Positions 1 to 8,752 of a stretch of 63,018 bases of DNA are shown here, in pieces. Both the position numbers and the translations under genes were made by a program. Positions within the stretch are counted from its first letter, which is position 1. The number at the start of each line of letters is the position of its first letter. This stretch comes from JAOADN01 sp046155885 (lineage in GTDB: Bacteria > Pseudomonadota > Alphaproteobacteria > Rhodobacterales > Rhodobacteraceae): NCBI GenBank assembly GCA_046155885.1, contig JBJXFU010000044.1, positions 1 through 63,018 of the forward strand. The letters run 5' to 3'. The notes under the pieces are model-generated. The model did no database searches. It was not told where the DNA came from and worked only from the letters and a program-made list of their open reading frames with translations.

Positions 1-277
1 TCGTCTACCGTGGTGGGTGGGGTTAAGGGGGTGGGGTAAGAGAACAAACCTTTACGCCCCGTGCCTTCGCCTCATTCGCAAGGGGAACATGCGCCGGGAT
101 TGGTTAAGAGGTCGTTACGATTCGCCATCTAAACCCGCGCTCCGGAAAAAAAATCTACCCCCCTTCCGGGATTGCATGCCGCATTGAGCTTCATCTTGGC
201 CGAGGTATCCCGGGGTCCTGGGCAGAGCCCCGGCCTCGCCGCGCCACAGACCGCGCCACAGACGGCGCCGCCCCTCC
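1..277. other. window edge, no gene supported
   Basis: This stretch precedes the 3' end of tldD. Overlapping short open frames on both strands have no recognisable product and look like chance frames. It has AT-richer patches and GGTTAAG-type words, and TTCGCAAGGGG at 75-85 is the complement of the start of a longer repeat found at 9407 and 60773. It may hold the upstream region of a gene outside the window. Confidence 0.5.
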
Positions 278-1699
278 TCACACCGCGCTGCCGCCAACCG
301 TCAGCCCGCCGATCATCAGCGTCGGCTGGCCGACGCCGACCGGCACCCATTGGCCCGCCTTGCCGCAGTTGCCGATGCCGGGGTCCAAGGCCATGTCGTT
401 GCCGATGGCGCGGATGTTTCTGAGCGCCGTCGCGCCGTCGCCGATCAGCGTGGCGCCCTTGACCGGGGCGACGACCTTGCCGCCCTTCACCCGGTAGGCC
501 TCGGTGCAGGAAAAGACGAACTTGCCGTTGGTGATGTCCACCTGCCCGCCGCCGAAACCCACGGCGTAGATGCCGTCCTGCAGGCCCGCGAGGATCGCTG
601 CGGGGTCGTCGGTTCCGCCCAGCATGTAGGTGTTGGTCATCCGGGGCATCGGGATATGGGCGAAGCTTTCGCGGCGGCCGTTGCCGGTGGGTTTCGCGCC
701 CATCAGGCGGGCGTTCTGGCGGTCCTGGATGTAGCCCACGAGGATGCCGTCCTCGATCAGCACGTTGCGGGCCGAAGGCGTGCCTTCGTCATCGACGGTG
801 AGCGAGCCGCGGCGGTCGGGGATGGTGCCGTCGTCAAGCACGGTGACGCCCGGGGCCGCGACGCGGGTGCCCATCAGTCCCGCGAAGGCCGAGGTCTTCT
901 TGCGGTTGAAGTCGCCCTCGAGCCCGTGGCCCACCGCCTCGTGCAGCAGGATGCCGGGCCAGCCGGGGCCGAGGACCACGTCCATCGCCCCGGCGGGCGC
1001 GGCTTCGGCGTTCAGGTTCACCTCGGCGATGCGCAGCGCCTCGCGCACGGCGGCCTGCCAGGTCGCGGGGTCGAGCAGTCCGGTCAGGCCGGTGCGGCCG
1101 CCCTGGCCGGTGCCGCCCGATTCGCGGCGGCCGTCCTTTTCGGCGATGACCGAGACGTAAAGGCGGGTCATCGGGCGGGTGTCCGACACCAGCGTGCCGT
1201 CGGGGCGCAGGATGTGGACCTCCTGCACCGAGGCGCCGAGCGAGGCCGAGACCTGCACCACCTTCGGGTCGAGCCCGCGGGCATAGGCGTCGATTTCGCG
1301 AAGCGTGTCGACCTTGGCGGCGAAGCTTGCGTCGGCGACGGGGTCGAGATCGGCGTAGAGGCGGCGGTTGGTGCCGGGAGGGGAGGGGGCGGGCGTGCCG
1401 CCGCCGGCCCCGACGGCGAGCCGGGCGGTTTCGGCGGCGCGGGTCAGCGCGCGTTCCGAGATTTCGGTGGAATGGGCATAGCCGGCCACCTCGCCCCGGA
1501 CGGCGCGCAGCCCGAATCCCTCGGACGCCTCGTAGCTGGCCGAGCGGAGGCGGCCGTCGTCGAAGGCCAAACCCTCGCCGCGGCGGCGTTCCAGGAAGAG
1601 TTCGCCGTCGTCGGCGCCGCGCGTCGCCGCGCGCAGGATGGCCAGGGCGCGGTCGCGGTCGAGGAGCGTATCGAAGGGAGAAAAGCGGTCGTCGGGCAT
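278..1699 (-). CDS. tldD: metalloprotease TldD
   Basis: Predicted cytoplasmic zinc protease subunit TldD, 473 aa, the usual family length. It normally pairs with TldE/PmbA in a heterodimer that processes modified peptides and degrades unfolded peptides. The diagnostic metal motif HEAVGHGLEGD is at residues 253-263, and the C-terminal core with FSCTEAY supplies the expected cysteine region. It is transcribed away from the cytochrome oxidase operon with about 170 bp between the starts, so the two units are divergent. No tldE partner is visible in the window; in many proteobacteria it lies elsewhere. The ATG start at 1699 fits the family N-terminus, which opens with a short helix before the first alpha/beta domain. 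Confidence 0.95.
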   Translation of the reverse strand: MPDDRFSPFDTLLDRDRALAILRAATRGADDGELFLERRRGEGLAFDDGRLRSASYEASEGFGLRAVRGEVAGYAHSTEISERALTRAAETARLAVGAGGGTPAPSPPGTNRRLYADLDPVADASFAAKVDTLREIDAYARGLDPKVVQVSASLGASVQEVHILRPDGTLVSDTRPMTRLYVSVIAEKDGRRESGGTGQGGRTGLTGLLDPATWQAAVREALRIAEVNLNAEAAPAGAMDVVLGPGWPGILLHEAVGHGLEGDFNRKKTSAFAGLMGTRVAAPGVTVLDDGTIPDRRGSLTVDDEGTPSARNVLIEDGILVGYIQDRQNARLMGAKPTGNGRRESFAHIPMPRMTNTYMLGGTDDPAAILAGLQDGIYAVGFGGGQVDITNGKFVFSCTEAYRVKGGKVVAPVKGATLIGDGATALRNIRAIGNDMALDPGIGNCGKAGQWVPVGVGQPTLMIGGLTVGGSAV

Positions 1700-1772
1700 G
1701 GTGACTCCGTCCTGCCGGGGCGTGACGCGAAGCGACGGATTGCCGCGACGGTTTTGCTTGTTCGGACCTCTC

Positions 1773-1778
1773 TAATAT
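1773..1778 (+). promoter_or_regulatory. possible -10 of the ctaC operon
   Basis: TAATAT stands out as the only AT-rich hexamer between the divergent tldD and ctaC genes, about 95 bp before the ctaC ATG. A convincing -35 at 16-18 bp is not visible (GTTTTG is the nearest candidate), so this is a weak call from base composition and position. Confidence 0.25.
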
Positions 1779-1871
1779 GTTTTGAGGAGCCACGGAAACA
1801 ACCGGGGCCCGGCAGAAAGTCCGGCGACCCGGCTGCGGCGGTGCAGGCCGCGACAACGACGGGAACACGAC

Positions 1872-2795
1872 ATGCGTCTTGCCTCGAGAATCTCCGGCCT
1901 TGCCGCCGCGGTTTCGGCCCTGACGGGCGCCGCCGCCGCCATGGCCCAGGATGCGGCGCTGGAAATTGTGGGGACGCCCAAACCCGGTGGCATGGGGTTC
2001 CAGCCGGCCTCGACCGAACTCGCCCGCGACCAGCAGTGGCTGGACCACGTTCTGCTTTACCTCTGCGTCGCGGTGGTCGGCCTGGTCATGGTGCTCTTGC
2101 TGATCGTGGTCTTCCGCTACAATGAGAAAGCGAACCCGACGCCGGCGCGATTCACCCACAACTCGCCGCTGGAAGTCACCTGGACGCTGATCCCGGTCGT
2201 GATCCTGGTGGTGCTCGGCGCGTTCTCGCTGCCGATCCTGTTCAAGCAGCAGGAAATCCCGGAAGGCGACATCGTCATCAAGGCGACCGGCAGCCAGTGG
2301 TACTGGAGCTACGAGTATCCCGCCGACGAGATCGCCTTCGACAGCTACCTGATCGGGCATCCGGCGACGCTGGACGATGCGCTGGACCCGGGCGCGCTGC
2401 CTTATGTCTTCAACGAGGCGATGGCCAAGCGGCTGGAGCGGGCGGGCTATTCGGCCGACGAATTCCTGCTGGCGACCGACACGGCGGTGGTGGTGCCGGT
2501 GAACAAGACGATCGTGGTGCAGGTGACCGGGGCGGACGTGATTCACGCGTGGAAGATTCCCGCCTTCGGGGTGATGCAGGACGCGGTGCCGGGCCGGATC
2601 GCCGAGCTTTGGTTCAAGGCGGAGCGGGAAGGCATCTTCTTCGGCCAGTGTTCCGAGCTTTGCGGCAAGGACCATGCCTATATGCCGATCACCGTGAAGG
2701 TGGTCAGCCAGGAAGCCTATGACGCCTGGGTGGCCCAGACCAAGACGGCCGGGGCCTATGTCGAGCCGGGCCTGACCCGCGTCGCATCGAACTGA
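1872..2795 (+). CDS. ctaC: cytochrome c oxidase subunit II
   Basis: Subunit II of an aa3-type cytochrome c oxidase, 307 aa. It accepts electrons from cytochrome c through the binuclear CuA centre on the periplasmic side of the inner membrane. A signal peptide (MRLASRISGLAAAVSAL... ending near AMAQ) is followed by two membrane segments (about residues 57-82 and 105-125) and a cupredoxin domain. CuA ligands are visible: H225, then C260, C264, H268 and M271 in CSELCGKDHAYM. The start at 1872 is chosen over in-frame upstream codons because it gives the clean signal peptide. It is first in the operon with ctaB, ctaG and ctaE; the subunit I gene is not in the window. Confidence 0.97.
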   Translation: MRLASRISGLAAAVSALTGAAAAMAQDAALEIVGTPKPGGMGFQPASTELARDQQWLDHVLLYLCVAVVGLVMVLLLIVVFRYNEKANPTPARFTHNSPLEVTWTLIPVVILVVLGAFSLPILFKQQEIPEGDIVIKATGSQWYWSYEYPADEIAFDSYLIGHPATLDDALDPGALPYVFNEAMAKRLERAGYSADEFLLATDTAVVVPVNKTIVVQVTGADVIHAWKIPAFGVMQDAVPGRIAELWFKAEREGIFFGQCSELCGKDHAYMPITVKVVSQEAYDAWVAQTKTAGAYVEPGLTRVASN

Positions 2796-2835
2796 GCGCC
2801 GGCGCGAGCAAGCCAGCCGCCGGGAAGAAAGACCG

Positions 2836-3804
2836 ATGACGGATGTAGCCGCAGCCCAGCCCGTCGCCAGCCCCGTCCTTTCGGACGCGGGCTTCGGCGA
2901 TTTCGTGCAGCTTCTGAAGCCGCGCGTCATGTCGCTGGTGGTCTTCACCGCGGCGGTGGGGCTGATTGTCGCGCCCGCCACGGTGCATCCCTTCGTCGCC
3001 TTCGCCTCGATCCTGTTCATCGCCCTGGGCGGTGGGGCTTCGGGCGCGCTGAACATGTGGTACGAGGCGGATATCGATGCGCTGATGCGCCGGACGTCGA
3101 AGCGGCCGATCCCGTCGGGCCGTGTGGCGCGGCACGAGGCGCTGGGCCTCGGCCTGGCGCTGTCGGGCCTTTCGGTGATGATGCTTGGTCTCGCGGCGAA
3201 CTGGGTCGCGGCGGGCCTTCTGGCATTCACCATCTTCTTCTATGCGGTCGTCTACACGATGTGGCTGAAGCGGGCGACGCCGCAGAACATCGTGATCGGC
3301 GGCCTTGCGGGTGCCCTTCCGCCGATGATCGGCTGGGCGGCGGCGACCGGAGGCGTGAGCCTTGAGAGCCTGCTGATGGTGGCGCTGATCTTCCTCTGGA
3401 CGCCGCCGCATTTCTGGGCGCTGGCGCTGTTCATGAAGGACGACTATTCGAAGGCCGGGGTGCCGATGCTGACGGTCACGCATGGCCGCAGGGCGACGCG
3501 GGCGCACATCCTGGCCTATGCGGTGATCCTTGCCCCGCTGGCGGTGGGACTGGCCTTCACGGCGGTCGGCGGCCCGATCTGCCTTGCGGTGTCCGTTGTG
3601 CTGAGCGTGCAGTTCGCGCTTGGCGCCCTTCGGCTGGCGCGCCGGTCGGAGGCGGTGGCCGAGGCCGATGGCTATGGGGCCGAAAAGGCGTTCTTCCGGT
3701 TTTCGCTGACCTACCTTTTCCTGATCTTCGGCGCGATGCTCGCCGAGACCGCGCTCGCCCCCTGGGGCTTCGGCGGCTGGGCGGCTGCGGGGTGGGGCGG
3801 ATGA
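2836..3804 (+). CDS. ctaB: protoheme IX farnesyltransferase (heme O synthase)
   Basis: UbiA-family prenyltransferase of 322 aa that adds a farnesyl group to protoheme to make heme O, the precursor of heme A for the aa3 oxidase. It is an integral inner-membrane protein with about eight to nine hydrophobic segments. The first Asp-rich motif NMWYEADID (NxxxDxxxD) and the following SKRPIPSGR are typical of heme O synthases; YTMWLKRATPQNIVIGG marks the next conserved loop. It lies 40 bp after ctaC, and its stop overlaps the next small gene (ATGA), implying translational coupling. Confidence 0.96.
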   Translation: MTDVAAAQPVASPVLSDAGFGDFVQLLKPRVMSLVVFTAAVGLIVAPATVHPFVAFASILFIALGGGASGALNMWYEADIDALMRRTSKRPIPSGRVARHEALGLGLALSGLSVMMLGLAANWVAAGLLAFTIFFYAVVYTMWLKRATPQNIVIGGLAGALPPMIGWAAATGGVSLESLLMVALIFLWTPPHFWALALFMKDDYSKAGVPMLTVTHGRRATRAHILAYAVILAPLAVGLAFTAVGGPICLAVSVVLSVQFALGALRLARRSEAVAEADGYGAEKAFFRFSLTYLFLIFGAMLAETALAPWGFGGWAAAGWGG

Positions 3805-3962
3805 TCGCGCGTGAACACGAACTGCACCGGCGGCGCTGGAGCCGCAATCTCGGGCTCGGGCTGGTGCTGGGGGCTTTCGTCCTGCTGATCTTCGGGCTGA
3901 CGGTGGAGAAGATCTCGCATCTCGACCAAGGGCAGCTTCCGAAAGCGGAGGCATCGCAGTGA
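3801..3962 (+). CDS. small membrane protein between ctaB and ctaG (CoxF-like)
   Basis: Short gene of 53 codons that is easy to miss. The product begins MIAREHELHRRRWSRN, continues into one hydrophobic helix (about residues 17-35, rich in L, G and V) and ends with a charged tail. The positive-inside pattern predicts an N-in/C-out single-pass membrane protein. It is locked into the operon at both ends: its ATG overlaps the ctaB stop (ATGA) and its TGA overlaps the GTG start of ctaG (GTGA). A gene of this size and topology occupies this slot in other alphaproteobacterial cox operons and is annotated as an oxidase assembly or CoxF-like protein. The function here is inferred from position only. 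Confidence 0.8.
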   Translation: MIAREHELHRRRWSRNLGLGLVLGAFVLLIFGLTVEKISHLDQGQLPKAEASQ

Positions 3963-4528
3963 CGCCGAGCGGCCGGACCGCGCTGGGGCTGGCGGGCGTG
4001 GCCGCCCTGATGGGTGCCCTGTCCTTTGCGGCGGTGCCGTTCTATTCGTGGTTCTGCCGGACCACCGGCTTCGCCGGCACCCCGGCCGTCGCGGAAACCG
4101 GGTCGGACAGGGTGCTGGACCGGACGGTGACGATCCGCTTCGACGCCAATACCGACCCCGCCATGCCGTGGCAGTTCCACCCCGTGCAGCGCGAGATGAC
4201 GGTCAGGATCGGCGAGACGGCTTTGGCCTTCTATGAGGCCCATAACCCGACCGACCGGGTGATCGGCGGCACCGCGAGCTTCAACGTGGCACCCGATCAG
4301 GCGGGCGGGTACTTTTCCAAGATCGAGTGCTTCTGCTTCACCGAACAGGTGCTGAAGCCGGGCGAGCGGGTGCAGATGCCGGTCAGCTTCTTCGTCGATC
4401 CGGCGATGGTGGACGACCCCGAGGCCGGTTCGATCCGGGCGATCACGCTTTCCTACACCTTCTACGAAACCCCGGTCCCCGAGGATCAGGCGGCCATCGC
4501 CGCCCCCCCGGCGACCCCAGCGAACTAA
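3959..4528 (+). CDS. ctaG: cytochrome c oxidase assembly protein CtaG/Cox11
   Basis: Copper chaperone of 189 aa needed to load CuB of oxidase subunit I. One N-terminal membrane helix (about residues 8-28) anchors a periplasmic immunoglobulin-like domain. The copper-binding pair is C124 and C126 in KIECFCFTEQ; a third conserved cysteine lies just after the helix (WFCRTTG). It starts with GTG overlapping the stop of the preceding small gene. Downstream, ctaE follows after 19 bp. This order is the standard assembly block for the aa3 oxidase. Confidence 0.96.
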   Translation: MTPSGRTALGLAGVAALMGALSFAAVPFYSWFCRTTGFAGTPAVAETGSDRVLDRTVTIRFDANTDPAMPWQFHPVQREMTVRIGETALAFYEAHNPTDRVIGGTASFNVAPDQAGGYFSKIECFCFTEQVLKPGERVQMPVSFFVDPAMVDDPEAGSIRAITLSYTFYETPVPEDQAAIAAPPATPAN

Positions 4529-4547
4529 CCCCGGCGAGGGACGAGAC

Positions 4548-5348
4548 ATGGCGCACGCGAAGAACCACGACTACCACATCCTGCAACCCTCGGTCCTGCC
4601 GTTCCTCGGCGCGGTGGGCGGCTTCACCATGTTGTTCGGGGCCGTCCTGTGGATGCACAAGGTCACGCCCTTCCTGTTCCTGGCGGGCGCGGTGGCGGTC
4701 ATCTACGTGATGTACGCCTGGTGGTCCGAGGTGATCCGCGAAAGCCAGGTGGGCGATCACACGCCGGTGGTACGCATCGGGCTGCGGCTGGGGTTCATCC
4801 TGTTCATCCTGTCCGAGGTGATGTTCTTCTCGGCCTGGTTCTGGACCTTCTTCAAGCACGCGCTTTACCCGATGGGGCCGGAAAGCCCGGCGGTTGACGG
4901 GGTCTGGCCGCCCACCGGGATCGAGACCTTCGATCCCTGGCACCTGCCGATCATCAATACCCTGATCCTGCTGTGTTCGGGCGCCGCCGCGACCTGGGCA
5001 CACCACGCGATGGCGCATGAGAACAACCGCCGGGACATGGTCAACGGCCTGGCGCTGGCGGTTGTCCTCGGGATCGCCTTCACTGCGCTGCAGGCCTACG
5101 AATACAGCCACGCGGCCTTCGGCTTCGCCGGCAACATCTATGGCGCGTCGTTCTTCATGGCGACGGGCTTCCACGGCGCGCATGTGATCATCGGGACGAT
5201 CTTCCTGTTTGTCTGCATGCTGCGGGCGAGGGCTGGGCATTTCACGCCGGACCGGCATGTCGGCTTCGAGGCGGCGGCCTGGTACTGGCACTTCGTCGAC
5301 GTGGTGTGGCTTTTCCTGTTCGCGGCGATCTACGTCTGGGGTCAGTGA
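4548..5348 (+). CDS. ctaE: cytochrome c oxidase subunit III
   Basis: Subunit III of the aa3 oxidase, 266 aa, the full family length with seven predicted transmembrane helices. It starts AHAKNHDYHILQPSVLPF, typical of alphaproteobacterial CoxC, and carries the conserved segments SEVMFFSAWFWTFF, ATGFHGAHVIIGT and the C-terminal WYWHFVDVVWLFLF. It stabilises subunit I and its proton uptake but carries no metal. A ribosome site (GAGGGACGAG) precedes the ATG. It is followed 59 bp later by the SURF1 gene. Confidence 0.97.
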   Translation: MAHAKNHDYHILQPSVLPFLGAVGGFTMLFGAVLWMHKVTPFLFLAGAVAVIYVMYAWWSEVIRESQVGDHTPVVRIGLRLGFILFILSEVMFFSAWFWTFFKHALYPMGPESPAVDGVWPPTGIETFDPWHLPIINTLILLCSGAAATWAHHAMAHENNRRDMVNGLALAVVLGIAFTALQAYEYSHAAFGFAGNIYGASFFMATGFHGAHVIIGTIFLFVCMLRARAGHFTPDRHVGFEAAAWYWHFVDVVWLFLFAAIYVWGQ

Positions 5349-5407
5349 GGCGTGATCCCCTGTCAGGCGGGCTTGGCGGGGCGCGGGGGCAACCTCGCGC
5401 CCTTCGC

Positions 5408-6097
5408 ATGATGCGGCGCGGTCTTTTTCCGCTTGTCCTCGGCTTCGGCGGCTGCGCGGTGCTTGTCGCGCTGGGCGTCTGGCAGGTGCAGCGGCTGGCC
5501 TGGAAAGAGGCGGTTCTGGCGGAAATCGCGGCGCGGATCGTGGCTCCGCCCGAGGCCCTGCCTGCGGCCGTGGAGGCAGGCGCCGACCCGCCCGCGATGC
5601 GGTTTCGGCCGGTGCGGGTGGCCGGGCGGACCACGGGCGATGAGCTTCGTGTCCTGACCGGGCGCAGGGACACGGGCGCGGGCTATGAGATCATCGCGGC
5701 GTTCGAGACCGGGCAGGGGCGGCGGGTGCTGCTCGACCGGGGCTACGTGGCGGAGGGAGAGGAAAGGGCCGCGCGTCCGCCGGTCGCGCTGGAGGTCACC
5801 GGCAACCTGCACTGGCCGGACGAGGCCGACGGGTTCACCCCGCCGCCGGACATGGCGCGGGGGCTGTGGTTCGCGCGCGACGTGCCGGCGATGGCGGCGG
5901 CGCTGGGGACCGAGCCGATCCTGGTCGTGGCGCGCGAGGTCGCGGGCGACCGGCAGGGGATCGACCCGTCGCCGGTTGGCACCGAAGGTATCTCCAGCAA
6001 CCACAGGCAATATGCGATCACGTGGTTTTCGCTGGCCGCCGTATGGGCGGGGATGACAGCCTACCTGATGTGGCGTATCAGGCGGAAAGTGGTGTGA
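5408..6097 (+). CDS. surf1: SURF1 family protein
   Basis: SURF1-family inner-membrane protein of 229 aa that assists heme a insertion during aa3 oxidase assembly. The layout is classic: one helix at the N-terminus (about residues 6-24, ending GVWQVQRLAWK), a periplasmic domain with RPVRVAGRT and VLLDRGYV blocks, and a second helix at the C-terminus preceded by NHRQYAITWFSLA. The longer upstream frame would overlap ctaE and has no homology, so I start at the ATG at 5408 (a second ATG follows at 5411). It sits between ctaE and thrC. Confidence 0.92.
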   Translation: MMRRGLFPLVLGFGGCAVLVALGVWQVQRLAWKEAVLAEIAARIVAPPEALPAAVEAGADPPAMRFRPVRVAGRTTGDELRVLTGRRDTGAGYEIIAAFETGQGRRVLLDRGYVAEGEERAARPPVALEVTGNLHWPDEADGFTPPPDMARGLWFARDVPAMAAALGTEPILVVAREVAGDRQGIDPSPVGTEGISSNHRQYAITWFSLAAVWAGMTAYLMWRIRRKVV

Positions 6098-6107
6098 CTT
6101 CGGGCAG

Positions 6108-7496
6108 ATGAACTACGTATCGACAAGGGGTGAAGCCCCGGTCCTGGGTTTCGGCGAGGCGATGCTGACGGGTCTGGCCCGGGACGGCGGCCTTTACGTC
6201 CCCGAGGTGGTGCCGGTCCTGACGGCGGGCGAGATCGCCGCGCTGGCCGGTCTGCCCTACGAAGAGGCGGCTTTCCGCGTCATCCGCCCCTTCGTGGGCG
6301 ATGCTTTCCGCGAGGCTGAACTTCGCGGGGCCATCGCGAAGGCCTATGCGGGGTTCAGCCACGCCGCCCGCGCGCCGCTGGTGCAGCTTGCGCCCGGGCA
6401 TTTCCTGCTGGAGCTGTTCCACGGGCCGACGCTGGCCTTCAAGGACTTCGCGATGCAGCTGATCGGGCAGATGTTCCAGATCGCGCTGGCGCGGGACGGG
6501 CGGCGGATCACCATCGTGGGCGCGACCAGCGGCGATACCGGGTCGGCGGCGATCGAGGCCTTCCGGGGGCTTGCCAATGTCGATGTCTTCATCCTGTTCC
6601 CCGATGGCCGGGTCAGCGACATCCAGCGGCGGCAGATGACCACGCCGGCCGAGGCGAATGTGCATGCGCTGGCGCTGGACGGCGACTTCGACGACTGCCA
6701 GGCGCGGCTGAAGGACATGTTCAACGACTTCGCCTTTCGCGACCGGGTGGGGCTGGCGGGGGTGAACAGCATCAACTGGGCGCGGGTGCTGGCGCAGGTG
6801 GTGTATTTCTTCACCGCCGCCGTGGTGCTTGGGGCACCGGGTCGGGCGGTCAGCTTCACGGTGCCTACGGGCAATTTCGGCGACATCTATGCGGGCTTCA
6901 TTGCCCGGCGGATGGGGTTGCCGATCGAAAAGCTGGTGGTGGCGACGAACCAGAACGACATCCTGCACCGCTGCCTGACCAGCGCCGAGTACCGCACGGG
7001 TGGCGTGACGCCTTCGATCAGCCCGTCGATGGACATTCAGGTCAGCTCGAACTTCGAGCGCGCCTTGTTCGACGCCTATGGGCGCGACGGCCGGGCTGTT
7101 GCGGCGCTGATGGGTGAGCTGAAGCGCGGGGGCGGGTTCACCGTCAGCCAGGGCGCGATCGCGGTGCTGCGCGAGGCTTTCGCTTCGGGCCGGGTGTCGG
7201 AGGACGAAACGCGCGCCGGGATCGCCGCGACGCTGGCGGAGACGGGCGAGGTGATCTGTCCGCACACTGCGGTGGCCGTGCGGGTAGCGAAGGCGCATCT
7301 CGGCGCCGTGCCGATGGTGACGCTGGCCACGGCGCATCCGGCGAAGTTCCCCGACGCGGTCGAGGCGGCGGCGGGGATCCGCCCGGCGCTGCCTGAACGC
7401 ATGGCGGGGCTTCTGTCGCGACACGAAAGGGTCACAAAGGTGCCCAACGACCTGAGGATGATCGAGGTCCTGATCGACGAAAGGCGTGCCCGGTGA
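6108..7496 (+). CDS. thrC: threonine synthase
   Basis: PLP enzyme of 462 aa converting O-phosphohomoserine to threonine in the cytoplasm. It belongs to the long proteobacterial/fungal class. The N-terminal block MNYVSTRGEAPVLGF and the PLP-lysine motif HGPTLAFKDFAMQ (K112) are clear, as are GATSGDTGSAA for phosphate binding and NFGDIYAGF. The gene lies 10 bp after surf1 and its stop overlaps the GTG of the next gene, so it is probably cotranscribed with the peptidase. Linkage of thrC to the cox block is common in Rhodobacterales. Confidence 0.96.
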   Translation: MNYVSTRGEAPVLGFGEAMLTGLARDGGLYVPEVVPVLTAGEIAALAGLPYEEAAFRVIRPFVGDAFREAELRGAIAKAYAGFSHAARAPLVQLAPGHFLLELFHGPTLAFKDFAMQLIGQMFQIALARDGRRITIVGATSGDTGSAAIEAFRGLANVDVFILFPDGRVSDIQRRQMTTPAEANVHALALDGDFDDCQARLKDMFNDFAFRDRVGLAGVNSINWARVLAQVVYFFTAAVVLGAPGRAVSFTVPTGNFGDIYAGFIARRMGLPIEKLVVATNQNDILHRCLTSAEYRTGGVTPSISPSMDIQVSSNFERALFDAYGRDGRAVAALMGELKRGGGFTVSQGAIAVLREAFASGRVSEDETRAGIAATLAETGEVICPHTAVAVRVAKAHLGAVPMVTLATAHPAKFPDAVEAAAGIRPALPERMAGLLSRHERVTKVPNDLRMIEVLIDERRAR

Positions 7497-8752
7497 CGGA
7501 TATCACGACGCTGAAGAACGGCTTGAGGGTCGTCACCGAACGCATGGACGGTCTCGCCTCGGCCTCGGTCGGGGTCTGGGTGAACGCAGGCGGGCGCCAC
7601 GAGCGCCCCGAGGAAAACGGCATCGCGCATTTCCTGGAGCACATGGCCTTCAAGGGCACGAAACGGCGCACCGCGCTGCAGATCGCCGAAGAGATCGAGG
7701 ATGTGGGCGGCTATATCAACGCCTACACGAGCCGCGAGTTGACGGCCTACTACGCGCGCGTGCTGGAAGACGACGTGCCATTGGCCATCGACGTGGTGTC
7801 GGACATCGTGCTGAACCCGGTCTTCGACAAGAAGGAAATCGAGGTCGAGCGCCATGTCATCCTGCAGGAGATCGGCCAGGCGATGGATACGCCCGACGAC
7901 ATCATTTTCGACTGGCTGCAGGAAGCGGCGTTCCCGGGGCAGGCGCTGGGGCGCACCATCCTGGGGCCGGCGGAGCGGGTCGCTGCCTTCCGTCGAACGG
8001 ACCTGAGGGCCTTCGTGAAATCGCATTACGGGCCCGACCAGATGATCCTCGCGGCGGCCGGGGCGGTCGATCATGACTCGATTGTCCGGCAAGCCGAAGA
8101 GATTTTCGGACGCCTGAAGCGGGTCGGGCCGAACGGCATGCAGCCGGCCGCATGGGAGGGCAGCGAGCGGCGCGAGGTGAAGGACCTGGAGCAGGTGCAT
8201 TTCGCCATGGGCTTCCGCGGCCCCGCATATCGCGATCCCGACCTCTATGTGAGCCAAGTCTACACCACCGCCATCGGCGGGGGCATGTCGTCGCGGCTCT
8301 TCCAGAAGGTCCGCGAGGAGCGGGGGCTTTGCTATTCGATCTATGCCCAGTCGGGCAGCTACGAGGATACCGGCATGGTGACGATTTATGCCGGCACCTC
8401 GGAGGCCGAGATCGGGGATTTGTGCCGGCTGACGATGGACGAACTGAAGCGCGCGGCCGAGGACATGACCGATGCCGAGGTGGCGCGGGCGCGGGCGCAG
8501 ATGAAGGCGGGGCTGCTGATGGGGCTGGAAAGCCCGTCGAGCCGGGCCGAAAGGCTGGCCCGCTACATCTCGATCTGGGGGGTGGTGCCGAGCCTGGCGG
8601 AGGCGACGGCGAAGATCGACGCGGTGACGCGGGCCGACGTGCTGGCCTATGCCGAACGGCTGGTTTCCCAGCACGACACCGCGCTGGCGCTCTACGGGCC
8701 GGTGGGCGGGGCGCCGGGCCTTGGCGACCTCAAGGACAGGCTTGCCGCCTGA
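7493..8752 (+). CDS. M16 family processing-peptidase-like metalloprotease
   Basis: M16B zinc peptidase of 419 aa, similar to bacterial homologues of the mitochondrial processing peptidase beta subunit. The inverted zinc motif HFLEH is at residues 46-50, followed by the downstream acidic ligand region KKEIEVERHVILQEI. The second half carries the family's GGGMSSRLFQKVREERGLCYSIYA block, which forms the closed chamber. No signal peptide is seen, so it is probably cytoplasmic. The start is GTG, overlapping the thrC stop (GTGA). Its natural substrate is not evident. Confidence 0.93.
   Translation: MTDITTLKNGLRVVTERMDGLASASVGVWVNAGGRHERPEENGIAHFLEHMAFKGTKRRTALQIAEEIEDVGGYINAYTSRELTAYYARVLEDDVPLAIDVVSDIVLNPVFDKKEIEVERHVILQEIGQAMDTPDDIIFDWLQEAAFPGQALGRTILGPAERVAAFRRTDLRAFVKSHYGPDQMILAAAGAVDHDSIVRQAEEIFGRLKRVGPNGMQPAAWEGSERREVKDLEQVHFAMGFRGPAYRDPDLYVSQVYTTAIGGGMSSRLFQKVREERGLCYSIYAQSGSYEDTGMVTIYAGTSEAEIGDLCRLTMDELKRAAEDMTDAEVARARAQMKAGLLMGLESPSSRAERLARYISIWGVVPSLAEATAKIDAVTRADVLAYAERLVSQHDTALALYGPVGGAPGLGDLKDRLAA

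Noticed and set aside
350..2125. 591-codon plus-strand open frame over tldD
   Set aside because: Antisense frame in GC-rich coding DNA; the minus-strand frame has an unmistakable TldD sequence and this one has none.
834..3233. 799-codon minus-strand open frame across tldD, ctaC and ctaB
   Set aside because: Arg/Pro/His-rich shadow translation spanning three real genes.
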